Shown: positions 1 to 9,814 of the stretch, piece by piece
Layout of the letters: each line of letters starts with the position of its first letter
Position numbering within the stretch: the stretch's first letter is position 1
Assembly (NCBI RefSeq): GCF_001543245.1
Contig: NZ_CP014163.1
Coordinates: 496,001-560,000, forward strand
Direction of reading: 5' to 3'
Origin: Aerococcus urinaehominis
Lineage (GTDB): Bacteria > Bacillota > Bacilli > Lactobacillales > Aerococcaceae
DNA length: 64,000 nt
Translations under genes and position numbers: made by a program
The notes under the pieces: generated by a model
The model's input: the letters and a program-made list of their open reading frames with translations, nothing else
The model's database searches: none
Told to the model about the DNA's origin: nothing

Positions 1-1420
1 ATTCACCACCAGAAACTGGGTAGGTTTTTGAATTAATGGCTTTAAAGGACCGATCAAAGTCAGCTTTGAGAATTTCAATAATTTTTGCTAAGGCACCAGC
101 CGCCATCTTGCGGTAGTCAGTAATTTTACCACCAGCTAATGTGATTAGCCCATTCTCGTCAACTTCTAAACTAGACCCACGAGATACTTCAGAAGGATTG
201 AGCTGCTGCTCAGAAAGTGACCCCTCTAAGTTAGCAACGACCTTCTCCACCTGATCACGGGTCTGTTCCTGGTTAAGATAGCCTTGGACGCTAGTTATTA
301 ACTGATCAAAACTATCATCGGTTAACTTACCAGAATCACCACCATTATAATCAGAAGAAGAGTTGCCTGCTAATAATGGCCGTAAGCCTGCCCATGAACT
401 CTCAATATCAGCCAAGCTAATATGGGCTTCAGGGAAACGTTGGTTCACTGCCCCTAATAAATAGTCCACGTCTGCTTGGGTGACTTCAGGATGTTTAAAG
501 TCCCCTTGATAATCAGTATCGGTAGTACCAAAGTAGGTCTTATTCTCACGTGGAATAACAAATACCATACGGCCATCCCCATAACCTGTGTCAAAATAAA
601 CTGGCTGCGATACCTTGAGGCGGCTGGCATCAACCACCAAGTGAACCCCCTTAGTTGGTCGCATTTGCTGGATTTTTTGACCCTCCTTGTCCAAGTTACG
701 CGTCTTGTCAGACCATGGACCAGTAGTATTAATCACCACCCGGGCCTTAATCTCAAATTCTTCATCAGTTAGCAAATCTTTAGCCATTACCCCATTGACA
801 CGACCATTGTCATTATAGGTAAAACCGACTGCTTGGACGCGGCTAGCAATTAAAGCACCATCGTGATGGGCCCGCTTAATATTTTCAATCACCAAACGAA
901 TGTCACTATTATTAAAGTCCAAGTAGCGTCCGCCACCTAATAATCCCTCTTTTTTCAAGTCTGGCTCACGTTCTAATACCTGGTGGGCACTGAGAACTTG
1001 GTTAGCATAAGTTGAGTTTTGAATACCAGCCAATAAATCATAGAGGTCCATGGCTACTTTTAATCTAAACATATTAAAGGTAGCCCCCGGCTCATCATAT
1101 ACAGGTAGAATCATTGGATCCGGTTTAGGAATATGGGGCGCAATTTGTTGAACTACCGCCCGCTCTTGGACAGTATCAGCGACAACTTCAACATCAAAAT
1201 GTTTGAGATAGCGAATCCCTCCGTGAACTAGCTTGGTTGACCGGCTAGAGGTGCCTTCCGCAAAATCTTGCATCTCAATTAAGCCAGTTTCTAAACCAGA
1301 AGCTGCTGCTTGCAAGGCAACACCTGCACCAGTGATTCCCCCACCGATAATTAATAGGTCCAGTTCACGCTCTTGCATTTTTTGAATAGCTTGTTGACGA
1401 GTTTCAAATGAAAATTTCAT
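1..1420 (-). CDS. glpO: alpha-glycerophosphate oxidase, partial (3' end outside window)
   Basis: FAD-dependent sn-glycerol-3-phosphate oxidase, which converts G3P and O2 to dihydroxyacetone phosphate and H2O2. About 473 codons are visible; the family is usually about 600 residues, so the C-terminal part lies beyond base 1. Seen in the translation: an N-terminal dinucleotide-binding loop GGGITGAG near residues 26-33, then SSRSTKLVHGGIRYL, VVINTTGPWSD and LAGGKITDYRKMA, all typical of the GlpO/GlpD family. The ATG at 1418-1420 follows an AGGAA-type ribosome-binding site. It starts just downstream of glpK on the same strand, so the two are probably co-transcribed. Oxidase rather than dehydrogenase is inferred from the Lactobacillales-type content of the window; the residues seen do not separate the two. 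Confidence 0.93.
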   Translation of the reverse strand, partial: MKFSFETRQQAIQKMQERELDLLIIGGGITGAGVALQAAASGLETGLIEMQDFAEGTSSRSTKLVHGGIRYLKHFDVEVVADTVQERAVVQQIAPHIPKPDPMILPVYDEPGATFNMFRLKVAMDLYDLLAGIQNSTYANQVLSAHQVLEREPDLKKEGLLGGGRYLDFNNSDIRLVIENIKRAHHDGALIASRVQAVGFTYNDNGRVNGVMAKDLLTDEEFEIKARVVINTTGPWSDKTRNLDKEGQKIQQMRPTKGVHLVVDASRLKVSQPVYFDTGYGDGRMVFVIPRENKTYFGTTDTDYQGDFKHPEVTQADVDYLLGAVNQRFPEAHISLADIESSWAGLRPLLAGNSSSDYNGGDSGKLTDDSFDQLITSVQGYLNQEQTRDQVEKVVANLEGSLSEQQLNPSEVSRGSSLEVDENGLITLAGGKITDYRKMAAGALAKIIEILKADFDRSFKAINSKTYPVSGGE

Positions 1421-1438
1421 AATCGATTCCTTTCTAGC

Positions 1439-3010
<1,572 letters not shown>

Positions 3011-3100
3011 TTAGCATTTTAAAAAATTTTTGCGATTTTAATCTAACTGTACTTACAAACTAAGCTACTAATTAGTCTTTTTATCATTAAAAGCATAAAT

Positions 3101-3137
3101 AATGAGCCTAGGACTGTTAAAGTCCTGGGCTCTCATT
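3101..3137 (-). terminator. hairpin downstream of the Mga-like regulator gene
   Basis: Inverted repeat with arms AATGAGCCTAGGACT and AGTCCTGGGCTCTCATT around a GTTAA loop, with one 2-nt bulge. It lies about 100 nt past the stop of the 3238-4686 gene and before the glpK promoter. The minus-strand U-tract is interrupted, so termination is likely but may be inefficient. The rest of the gap 2995-3237 shows nothing else I can assign. Confidence 0.5.
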
Positions 3138-3237
3138 GTTAACTGAAGTCCTTTCACAAAATCCGACACAATACCTGCCATATTGGCCATCTTCTATTCC
3201 AAGGATTCCGTTCAGGATACTTCTTGTTGCGCCCTCT

Positions 3238-4686
3238 TTATATTGAACTTGCCACTTGTTCTAAGTAAGCCATTAAATGGTCCAAGTCAAGTTGGCAAGC
3301 CCATCCTTTCATTCGGTAATAGGTCTGGTCACTCTGGTAAGTCTGGTTAGGCCCGACAAGCAAATAGTCATAATCTTCCTGGTCATCATAAAGACTAATC
3401 GTTACTTCTGGGCTATTAGCGGTTGCTTGCTTGAGTCTAGCTAACACTAGATCCACTTGCGGCCGGTCAGCTGACAGGACCAGGCCTATTTTTATTTGAC
3501 TAGGCTTAGGCAATCTAATGTATTGGACCAGCCGAGCCAAGGCCATACTGTTGGCTAAATCCATATCACCCTGGCCTAGGACATTGTCTTTATAAATTTG
3601 CTTGTCGACTTGCCTAAGCAGGCTATCAATCTGATTTTCACTTTTTACATAAGCCGAGGCTTTAGCTTGGCTAATAGCAAAGTCATCAACCACTGCTCCT
3701 GTGAAAAAGATACGCTGGGCATAAATCTGACTAGTTTGGTACATAACCACTTCACGCAACCGACTCTGTCCTAATCCCTGACTAGACAGGGCATGGATGG
3801 TCAGATTAGTGGCCGCTGTAATGGGGCCACCAAAACCCAGAATTTGCAAATGACTAGCATGGGAGAGGACACCATGCGAAAGTAACCAGACGAAATGACA
3901 AAAAATATCTGCCTCATTAATTGGACCAGCTTGACGGCCATAATAGTGGATTAGATGGTGGCGAATGCGTTGATATATGGCCTGATTCTGATAGTGATTC
4001 ATGATTTTATCGGGCCACAAGCTGTGATCTTGACCTAAATCCTGGTAGCTAACTTGTTGATGAACATAGAGCCACAATAATAAATCATAAGCTGCTTGCG
4101 GCTTAAAGGGGCCCTTATTAATGGCTTCAAAATAAGGGAGATAATCTCTTATCTGGTAGTTTTTCACTAATTCATCACGCTCATCTGGGCCAAGTAACAA
4201 ACTATATAGTTGGTAGTAAAAGTAAGCCACTTGGTGTTTACTACCTTTCAACTGTCCGTTTTTCACCTGCAGATTAAAATCAGCTAAAATCTGGTTGAGC
4301 TCACTGATTTTACGATTGAGCGTTGCCTCGCTAATTGCCAGACTATCAGCTAACCAACCATTAGTAAATTGACCTTGCTTAAACAAATAATCAAGGATTT
4401 GGAAATAAGTACTTTCTACAACCATAAGCTGACTGATAGCTTGCCAGCCTAATTCAGGTCCCATGACCAAGCGCACCTGGTCAGCTCGCCTATTTAAAAT
4501 TAGGGGGACCTGCTCATTTCTGGCTAGGTCATTAATTTGAGCCAGATATTTTTCACAGGTCGCCAGGCTAATTTTTAATTGGCTAGCCAGCTGTTTGACT
4601 TCATGGGGCTCAGCTTGGCAGGCCAATTGGCTTAGCATTTGATATTGGATGGCCTGGCTTTTAACCATCAACTGACTCAACCGCAT
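3238..4686 (-). CDS. Mga-family helix-turn-helix transcriptional regulator
   Basis: A 482-residue DNA-binding regulator resembling the streptococcal Mga/AtxA-type group. An N-terminal HTH-like region covers about residues 27-55, and a second, stronger Mga-type HTH about 87-135 (LAISEATLNRKISELN). It is followed by the winged segment KNGQLKGSKHQVAYFYYQLY at about 142-161 and a long PRD-like helical region to the C-terminus. The ATG at 4686 lies 26 bp inside the end of the flavoprotein gene, with a GGGGGG stretch upstream acting as a plausible ribosome-binding site, so translation is probably coupled. The tight pairing suggests that it responds to, or controls, the flavoprotein; the target genes are unknown. 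Confidence 0.75.
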   Translation of the reverse strand: MRLSQLMVKSQAIQYQMLSQLACQAEPHEVKQLASQLKISLATCEKYLAQINDLARNEQVPLILNRRADQVRLVMGPELGWQAISQLMVVESTYFQILDYLFKQGQFTNGWLADSLAISEATLNRKISELNQILADFNLQVKNGQLKGSKHQVAYFYYQLYSLLLGPDERDELVKNYQIRDYLPYFEAINKGPFKPQAAYDLLLWLYVHQQVSYQDLGQDHSLWPDKIMNHYQNQAIYQRIRHHLIHYYGRQAGPINEADIFCHFVWLLSHGVLSHASHLQILGFGGPITAATNLTIHALSSQGLGQSRLREVVMYQTSQIYAQRIFFTGAVVDDFAISQAKASAYVKSENQIDSLLRQVDKQIYKDNVLGQGDMDLANSMALARLVQYIRLPKPSQIKIGLVLSADRPQVDLVLARLKQATANSPEVTISLYDDQEDYDYLLVGPNQTYQSDQTYYRMKGWACQLDLDHLMAYLEQVASSI

Positions 4687-5998
4687 CAGATAGCCCCCCC
4701 TTTCCGACTTGCTTGATCAAATCCTGATGAGTCCAAAGGGCCTGACACCATGCTGGACAATAAACCAGTTTTTGTCCAACCAGTACATTGGCCTGCTGAC
4801 ACAACTGGTCGATCGTCAACTTATTTTGAATAGCCGTAGTTGCCTGGCCAATGATGGCCCTAAGACCTGGATCATCCTTAGGTGCTATGACTTGTAGGCC
4901 CCGTAATGAGCCATAATAACTATCAGTCATTATAAAGATATGATAGCCGTCCGACTGATAGCAACTGGTCACATTAGTAAAGTAATAATCAGCCTCAGTT
5001 TTTGTTAAACCACTAGAAAAAATCTGGTAATTACCCAAATCCATAACAGTCGTCCGATAAACTTGGGGCATAGCCTGGCGGGGAAAGGTCAAATTATCAG
5101 CTGCAATCTGGCCTGTCAAAACTGCATGGCTAACCAAAGGCTGGTAATAGCGTTGTCCTAAATCAGCAAAATTCACTTTGACCAAATCGCCACAGGCAAA
5201 AATATTTGTTACTGAGGTCTGCATATAAGCATCTGTTTTAATCGTGCCATCCATGTCCAAGACTAACTGGTCACGGATTAAGCCATTATTAGGCCGTACT
5301 TGGTTAGCGATATAGAGAGCATCTGTTAAAAATGTCTGATTTTGACAATGGACGGCTAAATGGTTACCCACTAGGTCAAGCTGATGATAACTGGTACTAG
5401 TCTCTACTTTTACGCCCTGAATTGTTAAAATATTCTTTATAGCATCAGCGATAGCTTGGTCAAAATACTTAAAAGCTAGCTGGTCATTGGCTTCAACTAA
5501 GGTAACAGTCTTGCCCATACCAGCTAGATAGCTTGCACCTTCTAAACCGACTTGTCCACCGCCGACAACTAATATTGACTGGGATCGGTCTAAAATTTTA
5601 CGACTAGCTTGACGACTGGCTTGGTTAGATAAATCAATTATAAAGTGACCAAAGTCTTCTCTTAGCTTACTTTCTACTTGTTGACTCCCCATTGCTAGAA
5701 TTAAATAATCATACTGATACTGATACGGCCCTGTTTCACTTTCTAGATAGGTTAAACTAGATGCTTGGGAATCTATCGCAATCACTTGGCTGGCTAATTT
5801 TAAGACCACCCCCGAATCAAGCTTGACCAAGTCCTCGTTAGCAGCTTGATCTGAACTTAAATTCGCAATTCCAGCTGGCTTTATTCCGACATGAGCTTGA
5901 CTTTCAAAAAGGCAAATTTCAGCCTGAGGATAACGATAACGCGCCCGGTTAGCAGCAGCAATTCCCGCATAGGATGCACCGATTATGGCTATGTTCAT
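4661..5998 (-). CDS. NADH oxidase/peroxidase-like FAD/NAD disulfide-reductase-fold protein lacking the catalytic Cys
   Basis: A 445-residue two-dinucleotide-binding-domain flavoprotein: N-terminal FAD loop GASYAG at 7-12, central NAD loop VVGGGQVGLEG near 144-154, second FAD motif FACGDLV at 268-274, and a C-terminal dimerisation domain. Gap-free comparison with the NADH peroxidase/oxidase family puts Ala42 (PAG) where the redox Cys42 (SCG) sits, and Tyr10 where the catalytic His10 sits. The protein therefore cannot use the usual Cys-sulfenic chemistry. It does have C414-P-A-W-C418 in the region where the family has the conserved QPAF segment near the dimer interface. The function is therefore uncertain: a diverged NAD(P)H-dependent enzyme or a redox sensor. 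It is the first gene of a unit with the Mga-like regulator. Confidence 0.8.
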   Translation of the reverse strand: MNIAIIGASYAGIAAANRARYRYPQAEICLFESQAHVGIKPAGIANLSSDQAANEDLVKLDSGVVLKLASQVIAIDSQASSLTYLESETGPYQYQYDYLILAMGSQQVESKLREDFGHFIIDLSNQASRQASRKILDRSQSILVVGGGQVGLEGASYLAGMGKTVTLVEANDQLAFKYFDQAIADAIKNILTIQGVKVETSTSYHQLDLVGNHLAVHCQNQTFLTDALYIANQVRPNNGLIRDQLVLDMDGTIKTDAYMQTSVTNIFACGDLVKVNFADLGQRYYQPLVSHAVLTGQIAADNLTFPRQAMPQVYRTTVMDLGNYQIFSSGLTKTEADYYFTNVTSCYQSDGYHIFIMTDSYYGSLRGLQVIAPKDDPGLRAIIGQATTAIQNKLTIDQLCQQANVLVGQKLVYCPAWCQALWTHQDLIKQVGKGGLSDAVESVDG

Positions 5999-6046
5999 GC
6001 CTAGTTCTCCTCTCGAATAAGGTTAAAAGACTAGCGTTTTAAGATA

Positions 6047-6076
6047 TAAAAAAGGCCAGGCAAAGGGCCCGGTCTT
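6047..6076 (-). terminator. rho-independent terminator of yebC
   Basis: On the minus strand, AAGACCGGGC and GCCTGGCCTT form a stem with one A-C mismatch and one G-U pair, loop CCTTT, followed by TTTTTTA. It lies just beyond the yebC stop and insulates the flavoprotein gene. Confidence 0.8.
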
Positions 6077-6083
6077 AATCTAT

Positions 6084-6815
6084 CTACACATCTAATTCAG
6101 CGTTGTAATAAACGTCCTGAACATCATCGTCATCTTCCAGCTTACTTATTAGGCTCTCCGCCTGGGTCAGATTACCCTCACTGACTTCAACCATAATATT
6201 TGGAATCATGGTTAATTCAGCAGTGGCTAATTTATACCCATCTGCCTCTAAATTATCCCGCACGCTTGCAAAGTCACTTGCTTGGGTATAAATTTCAAAA
6301 ACATCATCAGCGGCTTGCAGATCTTCGGCACCCGCCTCTACAGCAGCCATAAACATCTCTTCTTCATCAATATCAAGACCCTGACGTTCAATCGCAATGT
6401 ATCCCTTGCGGTCAAACATAAAGGCTACTGAGCCATTTTCCCCAAGATTACCACCATTTTTATTAAAAATAGTGCGCACATTGGTTAAGGTACGATTCGT
6501 ATTATCTGTCAGAGTAACCACATAAATAGCCAAGCCATCCGGACCATAACCTTCATAAATTACTTCATCGTAGGACTCATCAACGTTATTATTAGATCCC
6601 TTATCAATAGCCCGCTTCACATTATCATTAGGCATATTGGCTGCCTTGGCTCGGTCCATAGCTAAACGCAAGGTTGGATTGGCATCTGGATCTGGGCCAC
6701 CTTGTTTTACAGCCATATAAATTTCCCGTGAAAGTTTTTGAAATTGCTTAGCGCGCTTGGCATCAGCAATACCTTTTGAGTTTTTAATTTTACTCCATTT
6801 ATTATGTCCTGCCAA
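6084..6815 (-). CDS. yebC: YebC/PmpR family regulator (TACO1-like)
   Basis: A 243-residue conserved protein starting MAGHNKWSKIKNSKG, the family signature, and of normal family length. Proteins of this family were described as DNA-binding regulators and more recently as ribosome-associated factors that help translation through difficult motifs; the sequence alone does not decide between these. It appears to be a single-gene unit, with an extended -10 (TGC then TATAAT) at 6852-6857 and its own terminator. The ATG at 6815 follows AAAGAAGTG, a modest ribosome-binding site. Confidence 0.95.
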   Translation of the reverse strand: MAGHNKWSKIKNSKGIADAKRAKQFQKLSREIYMAVKQGGPDPDANPTLRLAMDRAKAANMPNDNVKRAIDKGSNNNVDESYDEVIYEGYGPDGLAIYVVTLTDNTNRTLTNVRTIFNKNGGNLGENGSVAFMFDRKGYIAIERQGLDIDEEEMFMAAVEAGAEDLQAADDVFEIYTQASDFASVRDNLEADGYKLATAELTMIPNIMVEVSEGNLTQAESLISKLEDDDDVQDVYYNAELDV

Positions 6816-6875
6816 AGAGGATCACTTCTTTCTACATAGTATTGATAGTTCATTATAGCAAATTTTACTAGCTTT

Positions 6876-7778
6876 TTAAATATGGCCCTGCCCCTTAGGC
6901 ATGATAACTTGTAAAAAGGAAGGCAGAACTTCTATTTCCAAAGGTAAGCTAGGACCTGGATCGCCATCTACATTTGCTTCATAGGCCTGGTCAGCTTCAA
7001 TAACAATTTTCTTTGCTTGATGGTAGGTGAGGCCTTCAACATCTGAAAGCGATCCTCTAAAAAATTGCGGTATAATATCTGGACTCACCCGGAATAAATT
7101 GTCATGTTCCAATGATAATAAATGCAATTTACCATCATCGGGACGTGCTTCTTTAACCATATTTTCAAAACTGCCAACACTATTAGTGAGGGTAATAATA
7201 ATCATCGCTGTATGCAAACGACGATCAAAATTATCAATCTGCAGGTAAAAATCAACTGGCCGACTATTTAAAAAGCCATTAATACCATCTTTCACATAGG
7301 CCAAAAAGCCATACTTAGACTTGTCGGCAATGCTTGTATTAACAACAGCCTGAGGGATTGCCCCGATAGCTATGACGTTAACAAAATACTGGTCATTAAC
7401 GCGACCGATATCCAGGGGACGCGTTTCAAAATCTGCTAGACTAGCAATAGCTTGGTCAGGTGCTAAGGGTATCGAGAGCACTCTAGCTAAGTCATTAACA
7501 GTTCCCATCGGCAAAAAACCAAATACTAAGGGCTTGGCTAATTGGGCAAGGCCATTGACGGCTTCATTTAAGGTGCCATCGCCACCAACCACGTAATAAC
7601 AATCACACCCCATACGATCTGCTTCTAAAGCAAGTAAGCTGGCATCTCCAGCCTTTTTAGTATAGCGCACGGTGACTTGGTCGAAATGAGCCATTAAAGC
7701 TCTAGTAAGATCTTTTTCGTAAGCCAAAGCTGTCTCTTTTCCAGCTGTTGGATTTATTACTAGCATACAATGATGCAT
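6876..7778 (-). CDS. diacylglycerol/lipid kinase family protein (YegS/DgkB-like)
   Basis: A 300-residue soluble lipid kinase of the DAGK catalytic-domain family. Seen: NPTAGK at 9-14 and the nucleotide-binding GGDGTLNEAVNGL at 65-77, followed by PLVFGFLPMGTVNDLAR (the GTxNDxAR motif). A C-terminal beta-rich region ends near ANVDGDPG. DgkB recycles diacylglycerol from lipoteichoic acid synthesis into phosphatidic acid; other members (YegS, BmrU) have less clear substrates, so a precise symbol is withheld. The ATG at 7778 has GGAGGG about 9 nt upstream. Confidence 0.9.
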   Translation of the reverse strand: MHHCMLVINPTAGKETALAYEKDLTRALMAHFDQVTVRYTKKAGDASLLALEADRMGCDCYYVVGGDGTLNEAVNGLAQLAKPLVFGFLPMGTVNDLARVLSIPLAPDQAIASLADFETRPLDIGRVNDQYFVNVIAIGAIPQAVVNTSIADKSKYGFLAYVKDGINGFLNSRPVDFYLQIDNFDRRLHTAMIIITLTNSVGSFENMVKEARPDDGKLHLLSLEHDNLFRVSPDIIPQFFRGSLSDVEGLTYHQAKKIVIEADQAYEANVDGDPGPSLPLEIEVLPSFLQVIMPKGQGHI

Positions 7779-7839
7779 AGCTGGGCACCCTCCTTAACAT
7801 GAAATTTATTTTATTATAATCATTAACTTAATAAAAGTC

Positions 7840-7883
7840 TAAAAAATAAGCCAGGCTCGAATAATAATTCGAGCCTGGCTTAT
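7840..7883 (-). terminator. strong rho-independent terminator of ccpA
   Basis: Perfect 17-bp inverted repeat (7846-7862 and 7867-7883, core AAGCCAGGCTCGAAT) with an AATA loop, followed on the minus strand by a U-rich tract at 7840-7845. It lies 10 nt past the ccpA stop. Confidence 0.93.
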
Positions 7884-7893
7884 AGCAATGACA

Positions 7894-8904
7894 TTATATA
7901 TCTCTTGTGGATTGTCGTTCTGAAATTTTATAAGGTAAGGTAACCACTTTATCAATCTCATCGTCATCGTCTTTATCCATCATTTTAGTAAGGATCCGCA
8001 TGGCAACTGCCCCAATATCATATAATGGCGGACAGATTGACGTTAAACGCGGCCGCACCATTTCCACGACAGCAGAATCATTAGATGACACCAATGAAAA
8101 ATCTTCGGGCACATTAACCCCTTCGTCTTGTAAATAATTTAAAATGCCAGCTGCAATTTCATCATTAATAATAACCGCAGCATCAGCCCGACTATTCTTA
8201 AGTTTTTCAGCAAAATCATAAGCATTTTTATATTTACCTTGATTTAAACCGAAAATCAAATCCTCTTCAACTGGCAAATCGGAAACTTTGATTGCTCGCT
8301 TGTAACCGTTTAAACGCGATGGTTGGTTATCACCCAAATAATCTTCCTGCGCGACAAAGGCAACATGTTGTCTACCAGACTTAATTAAGCGTTGGGTAAC
8401 TTCATAAATAGCAGTTTCATAATCAATATTCACAGATGAGAATTCTTCTTTAGAATCATTCATGGCTGCCAAGACAACAGGAATACGTGACCTTTTCAAT
8501 TCTTTACGGATATTTTCAGGAAGTGAGTGTCCCATATAAACAATACCATCAACTTGACGGGCTAATACACTGGACAGGGCATTCTCTTCCTGTCCCTCTT
8601 CAGCATTAGTAAGGATAATATTATATTTATACATCTTCGCAATATCATCAATTCCCTGCGCTAAAGAAGAGAAGAAAAGATTGGTAATATCTGGGATAAT
8701 CACACCGACAGTAGTGGTACGCTTGCTCGCTAAACCACGCGCAACCGCGTTAGGACGGTAATCAAGCGCCTCAATCACTTTCATGACTTTTTCTCTAGTT
8801 GAGGGCTTAACATTAGTGTTGCCATTAACAACCCGAGAAACTGTCGCCATTGATACGCCAGCTTCTCGAGCCACATCATAGATGGTTACTGTTTGTTTTT
8901 CCAT
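7894..8904 (-). CDS. ccpA: catabolite control protein A
   Basis: A 336-residue LacI/GalR-family regulator. The N-terminal HTH TIYDVAREAGVSMATVSRVV (6-25) and hinge segment YRPNAVARGLASKRT are CcpA-type. The sensor domain continues with VGVIIPDITNLFFSSLAQG, the usual periplasmic-binding-protein fold that contacts HPr-Ser-P. CcpA binds cre sites to repress or activate carbon genes. It has its own consensus promoter with an overlapping cre, indicating autoregulation. As in Bacillus subtilis, YtxG- and YtxH-like genes lie next to it. AAGGAAGGATC precedes the ATG. Confidence 0.97.
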   Translation of the reverse strand: MEKQTVTIYDVAREAGVSMATVSRVVNGNTNVKPSTREKVMKVIEALDYRPNAVARGLASKRTTTVGVIIPDITNLFFSSLAQGIDDIAKMYKYNIILTNAEEGQEENALSSVLARQVDGIVYMGHSLPENIRKELKRSRIPVVLAAMNDSKEEFSSVNIDYETAIYEVTQRLIKSGRQHVAFVAQEDYLGDNQPSRLNGYKRAIKVSDLPVEEDLIFGLNQGKYKNAYDFAEKLKNSRADAAVIINDEIAAGILNYLQDEGVNVPEDFSLVSSNDSAVVEMVRPRLTSICPPLYDIGAVAMRILTKMMDKDDDDEIDKVVTLPYKISERQSTRDI

Positions 8905-8954
8905 TTTGAGATCCTTCCTTTAGTGATTTATTTTAAAGACCTATTTTTACCACA

Positions 8955-8983
8955 ACTATACCACCTTGACACTAATCTTGCAA
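8955..8983 (-). promoter_or_regulatory. sigma-A-type promoter of ccpA
   Basis: Minus strand: -35 TTGCAA (8978-8983), exactly 17 nt, then -10 TATAGT (8955-8960). The -35 hexamer overlaps the cre at 8978-8992. Confidence 0.8.
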
Positions 8984-8992
8984 GCGTTTACT
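8978..8992 (+). promoter_or_regulatory. cre site overlapping the ccpA -35
   Basis: TTGCAAGCGTTTACT matches all 15 positions of WTGNAANCGNWNNCW and covers the ccpA -35 hexamer, so bound CcpA should exclude RNA polymerase. This predicts negative autoregulation. Confidence 0.82.
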
Positions 8993-9042
8993 GAAAATAT
9001 CTGAAAAAATATTAGCGATGATTTATAAAATGAAAATTTTTC

Positions 9043-9075
9043 AAAAAAAGGGACTGCCTTAAAGCAATCCCTTTT
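9043..9075 (-). terminator. terminator of the DUF948-YtxH operon
   Basis: AAAGGGACTGC and GCAATCCCTTT pair with one mismatch around CTTAAA, with a minus-strand U-tract at 9043-9049. It follows the 9114-9794 gene on the minus strand. Confidence 0.82.
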
Positions 9076-9113
9076 CCACTCAGCTAGTATTGGCTGATAA
9101 AATATTAATTTTT

Positions 9114-9794
9114 TTATTTTTTAGCTTGGTTGGCCGCTTGTTTGGCCTTATTACCTGCTTGGTTAGCTGCTTGTTTTGTTTTGTCAGCTAGCTCTTCGGC
9201 TTTTTGTCCAGCCTTGTCAGCTGCTTCTTTACCTGTTTCTTTAGCTTCTTTAGCCGTTTCTTCGGCAGATTCTTTAACATCACCAGCGACATCTTTAGCA
9301 TCAGCGGCTGATTTCTTAGCGTTATCAACTAATGGTTGTGAGGCTTCTTTAACATTGTCGGCATGCTTATCAGATAGCTCAGCTGCCTCAGCTTGAGCTG
9401 CAGACAATTCTTCCTTAGTCATATCAGTTGCAGCTTGAACAGTACCCTTAGCTTCATTGTAAGCTCTAGATACTTCATCGCGCGCTGCTTGATATTGCTC
9501 ACTAGCTAACTCTGAAGAAGTTGCTAACTGATCTTTAATTGTATCAGCAGATTCTTTTAGGTTAACCCGGATATCATCGGCTGCTGCTGAAGCAGTATCA
9601 TAAATGGCATTACCTTTTTCAACGGCAATATCAGCATAATCAACCGCAGCGTCGCGAACAGCTACCGCAGATTGGTTGATATCTTGACGTAGCTCTTTAC
9701 CTGATTTAGGGGCAAATAGCAAAGCTGCTACGGCACCAACAGTACCACCGACAAAAGCACCTAATAAAAATGATCCAGTATTATTGTTTGACAT
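9114..9794 (-). CDS. YtxH-domain protein with long LEA-like alanine/lysine/glutamate-rich tail
   Basis: A 226-residue protein. Residues 8-29 (FLLGAFVGGTVGAVAALLFA) form a glycine-zipper-like membrane segment followed by PKSGKELRQD, the YtxH signature. The rest, about 35-226, is a low-complexity amphipathic helix built of A/K/E/D/Q repeats such as KESAEETAKEAKETGKEA and KQAANQAGNKAKQAANQAKK, resembling late-embryogenesis-abundant or apolipoprotein-like repeats. It has no cysteine or catalytic motif. YtxH of Bacillus is a general-stress protein of unknown mechanism. It lies 20 nt downstream of the DUF948 gene in one operon with a terminator. A role in envelope or desiccation stress is inference. 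AAGGAGGAAATAA precedes the ATG. Confidence 0.85.
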   Translation of the reverse strand: MSNNNTGSFLLGAFVGGTVGAVAALLFAPKSGKELRQDINQSAVAVRDAAVDYADIAVEKGNAIYDTASAAADDIRVNLKESADTIKDQLATSSELASEQYQAARDEVSRAYNEAKGTVQAATDMTKEELSAAQAEAAELSDKHADNVKEASQPLVDNAKKSAADAKDVAGDVKESAEETAKEAKETGKEAADKAGQKAEELADKTKQAANQAGNKAKQAANQAKK

Positions 9795-9814
9795 AATTTA
9801 TTTCCTCCTTAGAC

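Noticed and set aside
9130-9396. Alanine/serine/leucine-rich plus-strand frame opposite the YtxH gene.
   Set aside because: It is produced by the low-complexity repeat on the other strand.
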